A stretch of 64,000 bases of DNA from Diphasiastrum complanatum (taxonomy: Eukaryota > Streptophyta > Lycopodiopsida > Lycopodiales > Lycopodiaceae): assembly GCA_029204225.1 (NCBI GenBank), contig CM055095.1:10253253-10317252 (forward strand), in the 5' to 3' direction. Positions within the stretch are counted from its first letter, which is position 1; every line of letters begins with the position of its first letter. The translations under genes were made by a program, and so were the position numbers. This document shows positions 11,830 to 23,930 of this stretch, piece after piece. Under the pieces are notes generated by a model, which saw only the letters and a program-made list of their open reading frames with translations, ran no database searches and was not told the DNA's origin.

Positions 11830-12865
11830 TGCCCCTGAGGTGGAGATCGTCTATTGTCACAAGATAGTGATTTTCAAATTGTTCAAGAGCAAACACACAC
11901 ATTTTGCCAGGGCCATCTTTGTAGTCATCTCGTCGATGTGTCCACCTCCACACGGGCGATGTTGCTATTGGTGATCCCTCTCCACAATACCTCGTTCATT
12001 GTTCTTCCATCACACAAGGGACTATTGCATCCACGCAGCTCAAGAGATGGAGCAAGATTACAATGAGCATGTGTTTGGTGAAAAATTAATCCCCTTTGCT
12101 TTAAAAATCATATGGATGTCTTCATAAATAATTTAATGATTTTTTTTCCTTATCTGCGGAGCTTGTTGTAAAACGGTAGGGACAAAACGTTACATCACAT
12201 CCACCATTGTATCTTTCTAGCATCGATGTATTTATACTGCGTTGCAACATTATAGAACACTTTGAAATGTTTGACAAGCTCAATTTGCAGGAGCGACAAT
12301 TTGCATTACGTATTAGTGATACTATTCTTGCGAACGACTTACATCAACTAGTAAGTTTTTTTATTTTATTGTGCTCTTTTTTATTATGCTAATAATGTTC
12401 TTGCTTTTCTTCTTGATATAACACATTCATGGAGTTCAAATATGCTCCATACACTCCTTTAACTCATTTGGTTGCCATTTTCATCAAATTGAGAATGTGT
12501 ATAGTGCTTTATATTTTGCATGAATGTTTTTCCATATGAGCAACCTTATAGATGTTTAGTTACATAGAGTCACTTTATATAAAACTGAATTTATTTTGAA
12601 CAAATACATTGTATGTTAGATTATTCTCCTATTTCTCCTACTGACTGAATAACCGATCTCTAATCTTCATCCATTCTATTATCCAGTTCTGCAATTTTAT
12701 GCATGTTTCTACACAGTATGCAGAAATACTCGGGAATCGCTCACAGGTGGCTCCGACATATCGATGCCCCCAACGAAAGTCGGAGACTTCGGCCACTTCG
12801 GCCATGTCGAATGAAAAACAGTTATTGTCGATAAGTCTTCACAGTCTTCGACTTGGCGTTATCAC
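11830..12865. repeat. repeat block shared with 18,820-19,930
   Basis: Continues collinear with 18,820-19,930, including a phrase containing ACATCACATCCACCATTGTA and another with CAGTTCTGCAATTTTATGCATG. It has internal deletions, so the 88-codon ORF is broken here. The block ends exactly where a family A LTR begins (12,866). Confidence 0.75.
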
Positions 12866-13876
12866 TGTTGGAAAGAGATGTGTGAAAAGATAGGTCGAAT
12901 AGAATCAAATAAAAAAAATTTGAACAACAAGAATTAAAACTTATCATGAGCAACGGAATATACTATCTTTCTCTTTCTCTATGCATAACAATGCCTATCA
13001 ATTTCGAACAAAACAATAGTGATAGAAATCATGTTCGATCTTATAGTAACTAACTTTGAAATCATTAGTACTACAGTGATTATGTAGCCAAATATTTAAG
13101 CATTGAATTATCAGACAAATAATCAATTGCAAAGAATTATAGAAACACAAACATTCTGAAATGAACCTAATAGCAATAAGAAGATAGTATTGATTTAGTA
13201 TGAAAACAAAACATATGTAAATGAGTACAACAAGTTTGCGGATCAAAGCCGCATACTCTAAGCTATCTTAGCGACTAAATAAATCTCAATTAAGTGCAAC
13301 TACTGATAAGCAGTAAGCGCAATAGAAATCTCTAATCAACTCTAAAGAAGTGAGGTAGAATGCTCAGGAGTGTCCAAGCTCACAGGCTTGAGAGAGAGAA
13401 CGCTTGGTCTTCATGCTTCAATACTTGAGATGTACAAATACGAACAACTATTTATACGAAGCAAATAGGTCATCAAATGCATCATCCAGTTGGATGTGAT
13501 GTGCTGGCATCCATCTAGTTAGTACTTCTCAGAAATTACTTGCTGATGAATTAATGCAAGTTGGTGGCTTTGGTCGTAAATAGTCTGTCTGCATATTGTA
13601 ACATAAACTGTCACTTTGCAGAAATGAATGTAAACTCTCATGCAAAAAATGTGAAAAATGTGAAGGTCTTTGCCAACGTCATTTCTTTAACATTTGAGGC
13701 ATCTGGGAGTTCGTGAAAAAAGCCGAAGTGAGAGAAAATCTCGAAAATGCCGACACTGTGAGCCATTTCCGAGCAGTTATGCAGACTGTCAAAACACGAA
13801 TAAATCTACAGGTCTGAATAAAAGTTGGATTAAGATTAAAAAGCAATTAGTCGATTAGTAGGAGAATAATCCAACA
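12866..13876 (-). mobile_element. 3' LTR of Copia family A element
   Basis: Starts TGTTGGAAAG and ends ATAATCCAACA on the plus strand (1,011 bp). On the minus strand it is preceded by a polypurine tract (AGGGGAGGG) at 13,877-13,886, which fixes it as the 3' LTR of the minus-strand element that follows. The sequence just left of it, ending CTTCGACTTGGCGTTATCAC, resembles the flank of another family A LTR at 59,230. Confidence 0.85.
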
Positions 13877-13883
13877 CCCTCCC

Positions 13884-15256
13884 CTAATCTGAATCCATGA
13901 ATGCCTTGAACTTTAAACTTAGTCTTGCACAAAACTTTTTGTGTGCATCCAAGCTTAATGCTTTGGGAAAAATATCTGTTGTCATATCTTGCGTCCGATA
14001 GTACTGCAATCTGACATCTTTGTCGAGAACTTTACTTCTGACATAGTGATATTTGAGTTCAATGTGCTTACTCCTAGAATGAAATCTAGGGTTGGCTGAC
14101 AAGGTGATGGCACTTTGATTATCACAAAATAATAATGACTGGGCATATTGATTCAGACTAATATATGAAAGTAAATTTCTCAATCAAATTGCTCCTTTGT
14201 AGATTGTGAGGATGCGATGTACTCTGATTCTGTAGGAGATAGACCTATCGAAGATTGCTTGTGACTGTTCCAGGAAAATGGACCATTGTTGAGGAAGAAT
14301 GTAAATCCAAAAGTGGATTTACGAGTGTCTACATCTCCTGCCCAACTTGCATCTGCGTAACCGTTGAGTAAATTGAGTTTGTCGTTGTCGACTGCTCCAT
14401 AACAAATGCAAAAGTCCATAGTAGCTCGAAGATATATCATAACTCTAATAAGAACCTTCCAATGTGTTATACCGGGGTTAGTCATAAATTGACATAGGGA
14501 GCTGATTGAAAAAGCTATGTCTGGCCTGGTACAGATCATTGAGTATATAAGAGATCCTATTATTGAATGATAAGGATACTCACGCATCTGCTCCTTCTCT
14601 TCGATTGTTCGAGGACACTGGTCCTTTGACAATTTTAGACCTGGTTTCATTGGTGAGAGAGCTAACTTGCAATTAACCAGATTATATCTGAATAACATGT
14701 TGTAGATGTACCTCTGCTGAGTAATGTAGATCAACTTTCGATTTCTGTCCCTATGGATTTGAATACCAAGGCAAAAATGAGCTTCGCCCAAATCAGTCAT
14801 GTCGAATTCAAAAGATAGCATTCTCTTGCCTTCTTTTATCACATCGATACTATTGCCGAAGAGCAACGTGTCGTCCACGTATAAAGTGATAATGATAAAA
14901 GGATTTTGCACTGTCTTGAAGTAAACATTTGAATCTGAAGAGCTTGGTGTATAGCCGTGATCAATAATGAAAGTATTGATCCTTTGAAACCATGCTCGAG
15001 CAGATTGCTTCAAGCCACAAAGTGCTTTATGGGGTTTACACACATGATTGTGTTTACCTTCGATAATATAATCTTCGGGTTGCACCATGTAAATGTCTAC
15101 TTTGATAACTCCATTAGGATATGTTGTTTGTACAACCATTTGATGTATTTCCAAATCTGTTGTAGAAGCAAATGACAATAGAAGTCTGATAGAAGAATGT
15201 TTTAACTATTAAATTGAAGGTCTCAATGGAGTTTATGTTGTGTATCTGAGAAAATG
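13884..15256 (-). pseudogene. Copia family A reverse transcriptase/RNase H
   Basis: Two ORFs (15,178-14,180 and 14,183-13,884) cover most of RT and all of RNase H. The Y-V-D-D box is intact (T-L-Y-V-D-D-T-L-L). The first catalytic Asp is lost: the usual Q-M-D-V segment reads Q-M-V-V. RNase H motifs are readable (Y-A-D-A-S-W-A-G-D, F-C-D-N-Q-S-A, H-S-R-S-K-H-I-E). A frameshift separates RT from the RNase H C-terminus. GAG, protease, integrase and the N-terminal RT are missing; at about 15,257 the sequence jumps to family B. A direct copy is at 23,938-25,290 and shares the Asp loss, so the mutation preceded the duplication. Confidence 0.9.
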
Positions 15257-15396
15257 TGAAAGATTCAACTAGTTTCATCACATTTTGCAATATTTCCATA
15301 TTTGGCATATTGAGGCCAAAACTTGTTTTAGACTTAGAGGTTGACTTTTCAAAGTTCATTAGTCTAAATTTCATCTAAATAAACACTTTTTGAAAG
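15257..15396 (+). mobile_element. Copia family B 3' internal end
   Basis: Matches the stretch between the RNase H end and the LTR in the other family B copy (30,005-30,130, opposite strand), including the purine-rich approach to the LTR. It directly abuts the LTR at 15,397. Confidence 0.75.
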
Positions 15397-15903
15397 TGTG
15401 GGAAAGATAGAATGCGAGTTTGAGTAGATTCAATTTGAATAAGTTGGGTACATTGAATCTAGACCCAAAATTGGTAGGGTTAGCATTTTGGTGGGAAAGC
15501 CAAGTGGCCAAATAGGGTTTGGACCTGCTATAAAAGGATGTAACTCGTGGAGAGAGTCACCTTCTCTCTTCTCTATCTCATTTCATGCCTATACATGGTT
15601 CTCTTGGGTTCTACTATTCATTGGTGCACTATTTTGGTGATTGCTTGCAGTTCTATGTGTAGAATGATCTATATTTGCTATTTTTGGATCCACACGTGTG
15701 AAATACAGTAGCTTGCTGGTTTGTACGGACAGCAACAGTACATAATCATTTCATTCAAGTTTGATCAAGTTCTATTAGTGTTTGCATCTCAAATTGTGTG
15801 TAGATGCTGATTTTTCTACATTGGTGAAATTGGTAGTGTATTTCTCTTTCTAACCAAAGATCATTCAAGTAGATTGGATCTTAAGGATCTGATATCTTTC
15901 ACA
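15397..15903 (+). mobile_element. Copia family B LTR (507 bp)
   Basis: Begins TGTGGGAAAG, ends CTTTCACA, and matches 29,499-30,004 in reverse. A TATA-like TATAAAAGG occurs about 140 bp in. It has internal 3' sequence on its left and a primer-binding site on its right, so it sits between two internal regions. Confidence 0.85.
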
Positions 15904-16552
15904 TGGTATCAGAGCTTGTGTTTCAGGTTATGAAGGAGGAAATCAGATCTATCAATGATTCGGTGAAGATATCAAGTCTAGAGCATGCTAGAGAGGATTC
16001 TACACCAAAATCGGATTGTAGATTGGATCTTTTGTAGATCAAAACACTAAATAGGTCAATATACTTGTTCAATTCCGTTTTTTGAATTCACATGCTGGAT
16101 TTGCCGATTTTTGGATCATTGGTTCAGCCTAAGTGGTGGCTTATAGATTGCATATCAAATTTTCAGCATTTGCATGTAGATTTGGAATAGTCAATTTTTT
16201 GTGATTTTGTCAGAACCCTAATTTTGATTGGATCTCTAGATAGTGAGGTTGCTGGACTTCATTTGAGTGTGTTTCAATCTTAGGAAGTGGAAAAAGTCAT
16301 TAGATTGAGGATAGATCATAGGTTGATCAATAAGAGAATTTGTGAGATAGTTTCAAATCTTGGTGATTTCTTTTGAAAGCATTTGTTGTTGTTCAAAGGA
16401 GTGCTTTGTGCATTGAAGCAGGTTGAAAGAGAAGATCAGGTCATTGCTACATGGCAACCTCAATTGGAGTCATGTTGGAAGCCAATGATAGGCTTACCTC
16501 AAGTAACTATTCATTATGGAAAGTGAGGATGGAGTCACTTCTTGAGATGAAT
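15904..16552 (+). mobile_element. Copia family B primer-binding site, leader and gag start
   Basis: TGGTATCAGAGC at 15,904 is the standard plant Copia site complementary to initiator-Met tRNA. A 0.5-kb leader follows. At 16,451 an ATG opens a gag-like frame containing A-N-D-R-L-T-S-S-N-Y-S-L-W-K, the usual N-terminal Copia GAG signature. The frame is cut at about 16,552 by the inverted-repeat element starting there. A 227-bp piece of this region reappears at 42,237-42,463. Confidence 0.85.
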
Positions 16553-16873
16553 GAAGACAACAAAATATTTACTCAAAGCTTACTACTTGATGTAAGTCAT
16601 TCAAAAAAATAGTATCACTAATAGGTAATGCATAAAGTTTTCAAGCAGTCGCTCCTGCAAATTGAGCTTGTCAAAGGTTTGAAAGTGTTCGATTATATTG
16701 CAATGCAATGTAAATACATCGATGCTAGAAAGATACAATGGTGGATGTGATGTAACATTTTGTCCCTACCATTTCACAACAAGCTCCGCAGATAAGGACA
16801 AAAAATCATGAAGTTATTTATGAAGACATCCATATGTGTTTAAAGCAAAGGGGATTAATTTTTTACCAAACAC

Positions 16874-17140
16874 ATGCTCATTGTGATATTGCTCCTTCTC
16901 TTGAGCTGCGTGAGATGCAATAGCCCCTTGTGTGATGGAAGAACAACGAAGGAGGTATTGTCGAGAGGGATCACCAATGGCAACATCGCCCAAAGTGCAA
17001 ATCCCCTCATGTGGAGGTCGACACATCGACGAGATGACTACAAAGATGACCGTAGCAAAATGTTTGTGTTTTCTCTCGAACAATTTGAAAATCACTATCT
17101 TGTGACAATAGACGATCTCCACCTCAGGGGCACCACATAA
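16874..17140 (+). CDS. 88-codon ORF with N-terminal hydrophobic signal, copy 2
   Basis: Same ORF as at 6276-6542 but in the left arm of the inverted-repeat element and on the plus strand. It keeps the LIVILLLLLS hydrophobic start and all Cys residues. A few substitutions (Gly to Asp, Ser to Phe) fall in the second half. Whether it is translated is unknown. Confidence 0.3.
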   Translation: MLIVILLLLLSCVRCNSPLCDGRTTKEVLSRGITNGNIAQSANPLMWRSTHRRDDYKDDRSKMFVFSLEQFENHYLVTIDDLHLRGTT

Positions 17141-17812
17141 GAAGATCAGTAGCTAGGAAAAATCCAGCACACTACCACATGATCACTTAGATAGACCTTT
17201 TAACATTTAGAAACGTTAATACGATCAATACCATGCCAATATTTAAAATAATTTCGAAGAAGTAGACAATATATGATGATGCGGCCAGACTCTCCATCAC
17301 ATGAGCGTAATCTGCCCTAGACAACTATGCTTCTGGCAGTTTGCTACATAAAAAAACATCAACCCGGTTATCCCTCTTTGAATGTTTGTATGTGAAAATT
17401 GAACGCGCGTTAGCAAAAGAGAAGTAAAGAAACTGCCCTTTGATTACTAACATAGTGAAGTTTGACGCATCACCATATTTTTTGTAATACCCAATTCCGC
17501 TTTTAACAAATAGGACAAAACTCTGAAACATGATTAAGCATCACTATAGCGCAGTTGCTGAAGACGAAGAAATGCAGAGAGAGAGAGAGAGAGGTGCTCA
17601 GGGAATAAACATGCTTATCGATTCCAGATCCATGCATGAGTGATAAACTCCAGAAGTTACGCCGTTATTGTACCAAAATGAAAAATTTATTCCATTGACA
17701 CCTGCACACGATTATATTTTCAAGAAATAGTGGTCCATACAACCTGCGTTTTATAATTATAAGGCTCAAAAATAGCACTAGAAACATTAAAAGCGAAAGA
17801 AGAACTTTATAC

Positions 17813-18152
17813 CTGAATCAGCTTTGAAGTTTCTCACCAGCAAAGTCAATTGTTGCATCTCAGGCAAAAAGGTTTTCATCTCTTCGGGATTTTCAAATCG
17901 TACGGGATACTTGACCTTTACAATATTTACATTGTTCATATTTCCAGAAGAGGGAAACATTACATATTCCCTATAACCCTGGTATGGATCCCAGGGCATC
18001 CATCCTAAAGATCGCATAATTGAATCAACTTCATCGTCACCTAAATTGGGCGCTTGTCCTGGAAACTTTTCATGACTTATCTGGCGTGATCCATCACCCT
18101 TAGAAGGCGTGGAGTTTGATATTTCCTGGATATTCGAGCGATAATTTTCCAT
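17813..18152 (-). pseudogene. truncated copy of the small two-exon gene (exon 1 only)
   Basis: Exon 1 is 340 bp, the same length as in the 5.1-kb copy, with three or so amino-acid changes and an intact GT donor. Most of the intron's far end and exon 2 are removed by a deletion (equivalent to 4978-5159), leaving TTCCATTGACA fused to the upstream noncoding sequence. Without exon 2 the frame would read into the intron (K-F-F-F-R-F then stop). The TATAAATA box, CA repeat and CACGTG site are kept upstream, so it may still be transcribed. Confidence 0.7.
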
Positions 18153-18822
18153 TTCGTGCGAAAACAGATGTATTTTGTTGGGAAACAGATTAATTTTTCT
18201 GCACAAAATTGCTACACAATGCGTATCTTTTATCACGTGAGAAAGAACGCTCAGAAAAGTGTGCGTCACTTGGACTCTCTTCCTATCCCTCTATACACAC
18301 ACACACACACACACTCAATCTCACACACACAGTCTTATTTATACTTGTGCGGGTGGTTGTTGAATTCAGTCCCCGCAGCCCTAAAACTAAAAGCAATTTA
18401 AAGATTTTGTCACGTTGATATTGCTTCGTGGGTTCAATGTGGTGCGAAATCTAGTTCAACAATAACAATTATATGACGTTTTTGAAGTGTATTGAAAAGC
18501 CACATATTGGAATCCTTCTTCTTCTTTATTGGGTGGCTCATGTGGAAATCTACAATTTTCGCTTTTCAACATGATCTTCCCACTGTTAGATGTCTACTTC
18601 CACTAGTGTAGCCTTTTATGGTTCCCTTTGAATCTTTGGTGGAAAATCAATAATTACTTTTTTAGAAGACTCTCACATAGCATCTTCAAATTCTCTTGCA
18701 ACTCTCCTCTGACTTGTTTGTCATTACCCTTTGTACCAATTGAGACTACCCATCAAATGTTAAAAGGTCTATCTAAGTGATCATGTGGTAGTGTGCTGGA
18801 TTTTTCCTAGCTACTGATCTTC

Positions 18823-19089
18823 TTATGTGGTGCCCCTGAGGTGGAGATCGTCTATTGTTACAAGATAGTGATTTTCAAATTGTTCGAGAGAAAACACACA
18901 CATTTTGCTACGGCCATCTTTGTAGTCATCTCGTCGATGTGTCGACCTCCACATGAGGGGATTTGCACTCTGGGCGATGTTGCCATTGGTGATCCCTCTG
19001 GACAATACCTCCTTCGTTGTTCTTCCATCACACAAGGGGCTATTGCATCTCACACAGCTCAAGAGAAGGAGCAAGATTACAATGAACAT
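18823..19089 (-). CDS. 88-codon ORF with N-terminal hydrophobic signal, copy 3
   Basis: Third uninterrupted copy, in the right arm of the inverted-repeat element. The start reads M-F-I-V-I-L-L-L-L-L-S. It is nearly identical to copy 2, its mirror in the left arm. See copy 1 for caveats about the open antisense frame. Confidence 0.3.
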   Translation of the reverse strand: MFIVILLLLLSCVRCNSPLCDGRTTKEVLSRGITNGNIAQSANPLMWRSTHRRDDYKDGRSKMCVFSLEQFENHYLVTIDDLHLRGTT

Positions 19090-19412
19090 GTGTTTGGTAA
19101 AAAATTAATCCCCTTTGCTTTAAACACATATGGATGTCTTCATAAATAACTTAATTATTTTTTGTCCTTATCTGCGGAGCTTGTTGTAAAATGGTAGAGA
19201 CAAAATGTTACATCACATCCACCATTGTATCTTTCTAGCATCGATGTATTTACATTGCATTGCAATATAATCGAACACTTTCAAACCTTTGACAAGCTCA
19301 ATTTGCAGGAGCGACTGCTTGAAAACTTTATGCATTACCTATTAGTGATACTATTTTTGTGAATGACTTACATCAAGTAGTAAGCTTCGAGTAAATATTT
19401 TATTGTCTTCTT

Positions 19413-20270
19413 TTTTATTATGCTGATAATGTTTTTGCTTTTCTTCTTGATATGACACATTGATGGAGGTCAAATATGCTCCATACACTCCTTTAACTGA
19501 TTTGGTTGCCAATTTCATCAATTTGAGAATGTGTATACTACTATATATTTTGCATGAATGCTATTCCATATGAGCAACCTTATAGATGTTTAGTTACATA
19601 GAGTCACTTTATATAAAACTGAATTTATTTTGAACAACAACATTGTATGTTAGATTATTCTCCTAATTCTCCTACTGACTAAATAACTGATCTTTAATCT
19701 TCATCCATTCTAATACCCAGTTCTGCAGTTTTATGCATGTTTCTACACAATGTGCAAAAATACTTTGGAATGGCTCACAGTTGGCTCCGACAATCTTTAC
19801 CAGACATCATCCGACGTATCGACGTCCTCGACAAAAGTCGAATACATCGGCCTCTTCGGCCTTGTCAAATGAAAAACAATTATTGTCGATAAGTTGTCAC
19901 AGTCTTCGACTTGTCATTATTGCATTCCCTCTTTCCAACATGGTATCAGAGCTCTAATACGTGGAATCAGAGCATACCTTGAGGATATCAGAGTGTATCC
20001 TATTATAACGAGAAGCTCAAATATTTGATATCTTTCACAATATCAGATTGATATCAATAGATACTTTTCACGGTATCATATCCTTCAAGTTCTGGTATCA
20101 ATTTTCAGCTTCAAATAATTGATTTCCAATTGTAGCGTAGCACGACATCATTCTTAACGTCATCGATTTATCAGCAGACTAAAGTTCGAGATGGATTTTC
20201 AAAGTAAAGTTGGCCTTATCACAGATGCCGTGAATCTTTAGAACGAAATTTGTGAGAAATATTTTTGATA
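19413..20270 (+). mobile_element. retroelement LTR 3' end, primer-binding site and gag start
   Basis: CCCTCTTTCCAACA at 19,927-19,940 followed directly by TGGTATCAGAGC gives an LTR end plus a Met-tRNA primer site in plus orientation. The last bases match the family A LTR end. About 250 bp later an ATG (20,191) opens M-D-F-Q-S-K-V-G, a possible GAG start, stopping after 16 codons. Upstream sequence from 19,700 is shared with 12,680-12,860. Confidence 0.55.
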
Positions 20271-20488
20271 GCGGATGGTCTCACCAAAAATGGCCTATCA
20301 AGGGAAGGGCCCTCATTGCCCCTACATGAGAACATGGATCACAATCCTGAGGTCCTCCCTATACTCCTTGATTTCCCAAACTCCCAAAAGTCTAGCTACA
20401 AGAAGAATCATATCAATATCTAATGGTGTCAATCTTATGGCTTTCTTTGTTGATCGAACTTCACATAAACTGTTTATTTTTTGATACA

Positions 20489-22457
20489 AGCATATTGTAT
20501 GAGTACTTAACAAACCCCCCCACTCAAAGAAGTTTTACCTGCAGATATATTTTCTCTAACCCAATCTACTTCTCTAATTATCTCAAGGGCTAAATATGAT
20601 GTGCGAATATTCTCATGTGTGGTGTCGAAGATCATGAATTCAATGGATAGCCATCTTCTAATCAATAGTAATTGGCAATAATAAAAGGGGGTTGACATTC
20701 TTTGGACATGTCTAGTTGTGGTTAAATTGAGATTATGGATAAACAAAGAAAGTGGTTTAGTTGGATGCAAACATGGTCACAATGACAAATATTGTTATTT
20801 CATTTAGTATATTATAATTTCACTCATATTTCATGCCTATCTCATTTAGATGCTTATCCATTGAATGTCATCACTCTCATGCTAGATTAGTTGGTGCCTT
20901 TGAATAGGTCTAATTCTTATTAATTGGGCTCTCTATCTATTCTCTTGATGATATCATGTGTCACCTCTTTCTCAAATAGTGGATTTGTCTCCTAGACTAC
21001 GTTTTAGCATATCTAGTGGAGGTGGCATTAGTCAAATGCCATGACTCATCAATCATAAACTCATATACCTTAAGGAAGCCAATGTCATTGCCATGTTATA
21101 CTCTACACAATCTATCGTCACTAGGTAGATTATGGTGAAACTCCAAGACATGGAAATGATAATCGGGTATTCCTCTCTAGATCAATTGGAAAACGTCACT
21201 AGGGAGGGACAAGAATTTCAAGTCAAACTATGTCATATGAATATTAAGGTAGTTATACTGACAACAATGTCCTATCAATTGGGTAGATATAGAATCATTT
21301 TTTTATTTATAAAAGCGTTAGTTTAGATGATTGTACAGATTTTGATCATGGCCAAACTAGGACTTTGTTTATAGGCCCTAGAACTACCACTACCCTTTCT
21401 CCAACTGATAAATCCCTAATCATCTTGCCTACTTAAAATATAGATAATAATTCTTTTTTTGATGTTATCGGACATATCGGATCTTTTTTATTTCAAAGAG
21501 GCTGAGGCTCTTTTCATTTTGAGCAAGGAGCTTCGTGAATTTTTTGATATAAGTGATTAGGATGATGATGATCTTCTCCCTGGTGTTGATGATATAAATA
21601 ACGATGAATTTAATTGGGAAACAGTTGAATTTTGCTGCACAAAATTGCTACACAATACGTGTCATCTATCACGTGACAAAGAACGCACAGAGAAATCTGC
21701 GTCAGTTGGAGTCTCTCTCTCTATCCACACACACACACACTCTTATTTATTCTTGTGCGAGTGGTTGTTGGATTCAGTCCCCATAACTCTAAAAGTAAAA
21801 GCAAAGAACCGGAAACTTTTGAATTTTAAAGATTTTGTCGATTCAAAAAGACTAGCCACGTTGATATTGCTTCGTGGGTTCAATGTGGTGCGAAATCCAG
21901 TTCAACAGTAACAATTATATTACATTTTTGCAACAATTGAAGTGTATTGAATAGCCACATATTGAAATCTTTTCTTCTTCTTTATTTGTGGCTCATGTGG
22001 AAATCTACAAGATCGCTTTTCAACATGATCTTCCCACTCTTAGATGTCTACTTCTACTAGTGTAGCCTTTTATGGTTCCCTTTAAATATTTGGTGGAAAA
22101 TCAACAATTAATTTTTCAAAAGACTCTCACATGGCATCTTCAAACTTAATCCTTCACTCATCTTATCTTGGTTGCATGTCCAATTCGTCCACTCTTGCAA
22201 CTCTCCTCTAAGTTGTTTGTCATTACCTTTTGTACAAGATTGAGACAACACATCAAATGTTAAAAGGTCTCTCTAAGTGTTCATGTGGTCATGTGCTAGA
22301 TTTTTCCTAACTATTGATCTTCTTATTTGGTGCCCCTGAGGTGGAGATCGTCTATTGTCACAAGATAGTGATTTTCAAATTGTTCAAGAGCAAACACACA
22401 CATTTTGCCAGGGCCATCTTTGTAGTCATCTCATCGATGTGTCGACCTCCACACGAG
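20489..22457. repeat. segmental direct duplication D1, copy 2
   Basis: Partner of 9988-11,955 (see there). The right end runs a few bases further into the GAGGGGATTTGCACT phrase that is deleted in copy 1, then switches to Copia-flanking sequence at about 22,472. Confidence 0.9.
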
Positions 22458-22556
22458 GGGATTTGCACTTCAATCTAACTTAATAAAAATGACTTATTAC
22501 ACATGGGAATAGACTCCACACGTGTGAGATCCTATCAAGCTCAAATAACTTGAGAT

Positions 22557-23440
22557 CTACAAGATACAACAAGTTGGAAGTGATATTTTAACAGTGTTTA
22601 CTCTCAATAATATAACCTTCGGGATGCACCATGTTAATGTCTCCATTTGATGTATTTCCAAATTTGCTGCAGTAGCAAATGATAATAAAAGTCGAATAGA
22701 AGAATGCTTGACTACTGGACTAAAAGTCTCAGCATAATCGACGTTGTATACTTGAGAAAATCCTCTGGCACAAGTCGGGCTTTTCTTCTGTTGATGCTTC
22801 TGTCTGCTTTGTACTTGAGTTTGAAAATCCATTTGCAATCAACTATGTTTCTGCTAGCAGGTAATTCAACAATCGTCCTCGACAATCAACACTCGTCCCT
22901 GTCTGGTTCTTGATAAGAAATGTATACTCTTTATTTGTGGATTCTTTCCAGAGATCAAAATTGAGCTGACTGAGTGCCTCTTCGACAGTCGTTGGCTCAT
23001 CGACAAGGTAGGCTGCAGACTCGTAGATATACATGATAGGTGGTCTGCTTGCTCTTGATGATCTTTTGAGAAATAGAGGAAGTTGATCAATTTCATCATA
23101 CTGTAGTTGCTGAACTGCAACATCATCATCTGCGGATTCATTGTTGACATGTTGTTCATCAAGAGTAGATGAGCTTGGACCTTCAATGGGAATAGTCGAC
23201 TGAGGAACTGGGAACTTCAATTTGTCAGGAGAATCTGACAGGTTGGCTACATGGGCATTGCCTTTTTCGTTGAGGTCGATAAACTGATCTTCGATGAAGA
23301 CGACATCTCGGCTAGTGAATATCTTCGACTCGATGGGATCGAACAACTTGTAGGTTTGATCTAAAGTAGTGTAGCTGATGAAAATACATTTGATGCTTTG
23401 GAAGTCGACCTGCCTCCTGAGATCATGAGAAATTTGAGCA
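22557..23440 (-). pseudogene. Copia integrase/RT linker and RT start
   Basis: Two overlapping minus frames (23,475-22,843 and 22,838-22,557). The first is the linker after integrase, with S-R-D-V-V-F-I-E-D and a W-K-E-S-T-N-K-E-Y segment. The second begins the RT domain (A-R-G-F-S-Q-V-Y-N-V-D-Y-A-E-T-F-S-P-V-V-K) and stops just after E-I-H-Q-M, before the first catalytic Asp. It is more family-A-like than B but distinct from the copies at 15 and 25 kb. Cut on the right by a truncated LTR. Confidence 0.8.
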
Positions 23441-23930
23441 TAAGAGAGAAAGAATGCTTGGTCTTCATGCTTCAATACTTGAGATGTAGGAATACAAACA
23501 ACTATTTATACGAAGCAAATAGGTCATCAAATGCATCATCCAGTTGGATGTGATGTGCTGGCATCCATCTAGTTAGGACTTCTCAGAAATTACTTGCTGA
23601 TGAGTTAATGCAAGTTAGTGGCTTTGGTCGTAAATAGTCTGTCTGCATATTTTAACATAAACTGTCACTCTGCAGAAATGAATGTAAACTCTCATGCAAA
23701 AAATGTGAAAAATGTGAAGGTCTTTGCCAACGTCATTTCTTTAACATTTGAGGCATCTGGGAGTTCGTGAAAAAAGCCGAAGTGAGAGAAAATCTCAAAA
23801 ATGCCGACACTGTGAGCCATTTTAGAGTAGTTATGCAGACTGTCAAAACACGAATAAATCTGCAGGTCTGAGTAAAAGTTGGATTAAGATTAAAAAGCGA
23901 TTAGCTGATTAGTAGGAGAATAATCCAACA
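23441..23930 (-). mobile_element. truncated family A 3' LTR
   Basis: Matches 13,388-13,876 and ends AATAATCCAACA, then a polypurine tract complement (CCCCCCCTTA). The outer half of the LTR is missing. Confidence 0.85.

Larger units (their letters stand above)
9988..11955. repeat. segmental direct duplication D1, copy 1 (partner 20,489-22,457)
   Basis: About 2 kb aligns base for base at a constant offset of about 10,501, with a handful of substitutions. It starts at AGCATATTGTA in both. It includes the IR2 right arm, a promoter fragment of the small gene (11,100-11,290) and part of the EIVYCHK/88-codon ORF region. High identity means a recent duplication. Confidence 0.9.
16552..19412. mobile_element. 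2.86-kb element with about 650-bp terminal inverted repeats carrying a gene fragment
   Basis: Arms 16,552-17,207 and 18,757-19,412 are near-perfect reverse complements. Mirror phrases at the ends are ATTTACTC.AAGCTTACTACTTG and its complement. The interior (17,208-18,756) is the D2 duplicate with exon 1 and promoter of the small two-exon gene. Long terminal inverted repeats around a captured host gene piece are the hallmark of Pack-MULE-type elements. No transposase is present and no 9-bp target duplication could be confirmed. It interrupts Copia B gag on the left. An alternative is an inverted duplication by recombination. Confidence 0.55.
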
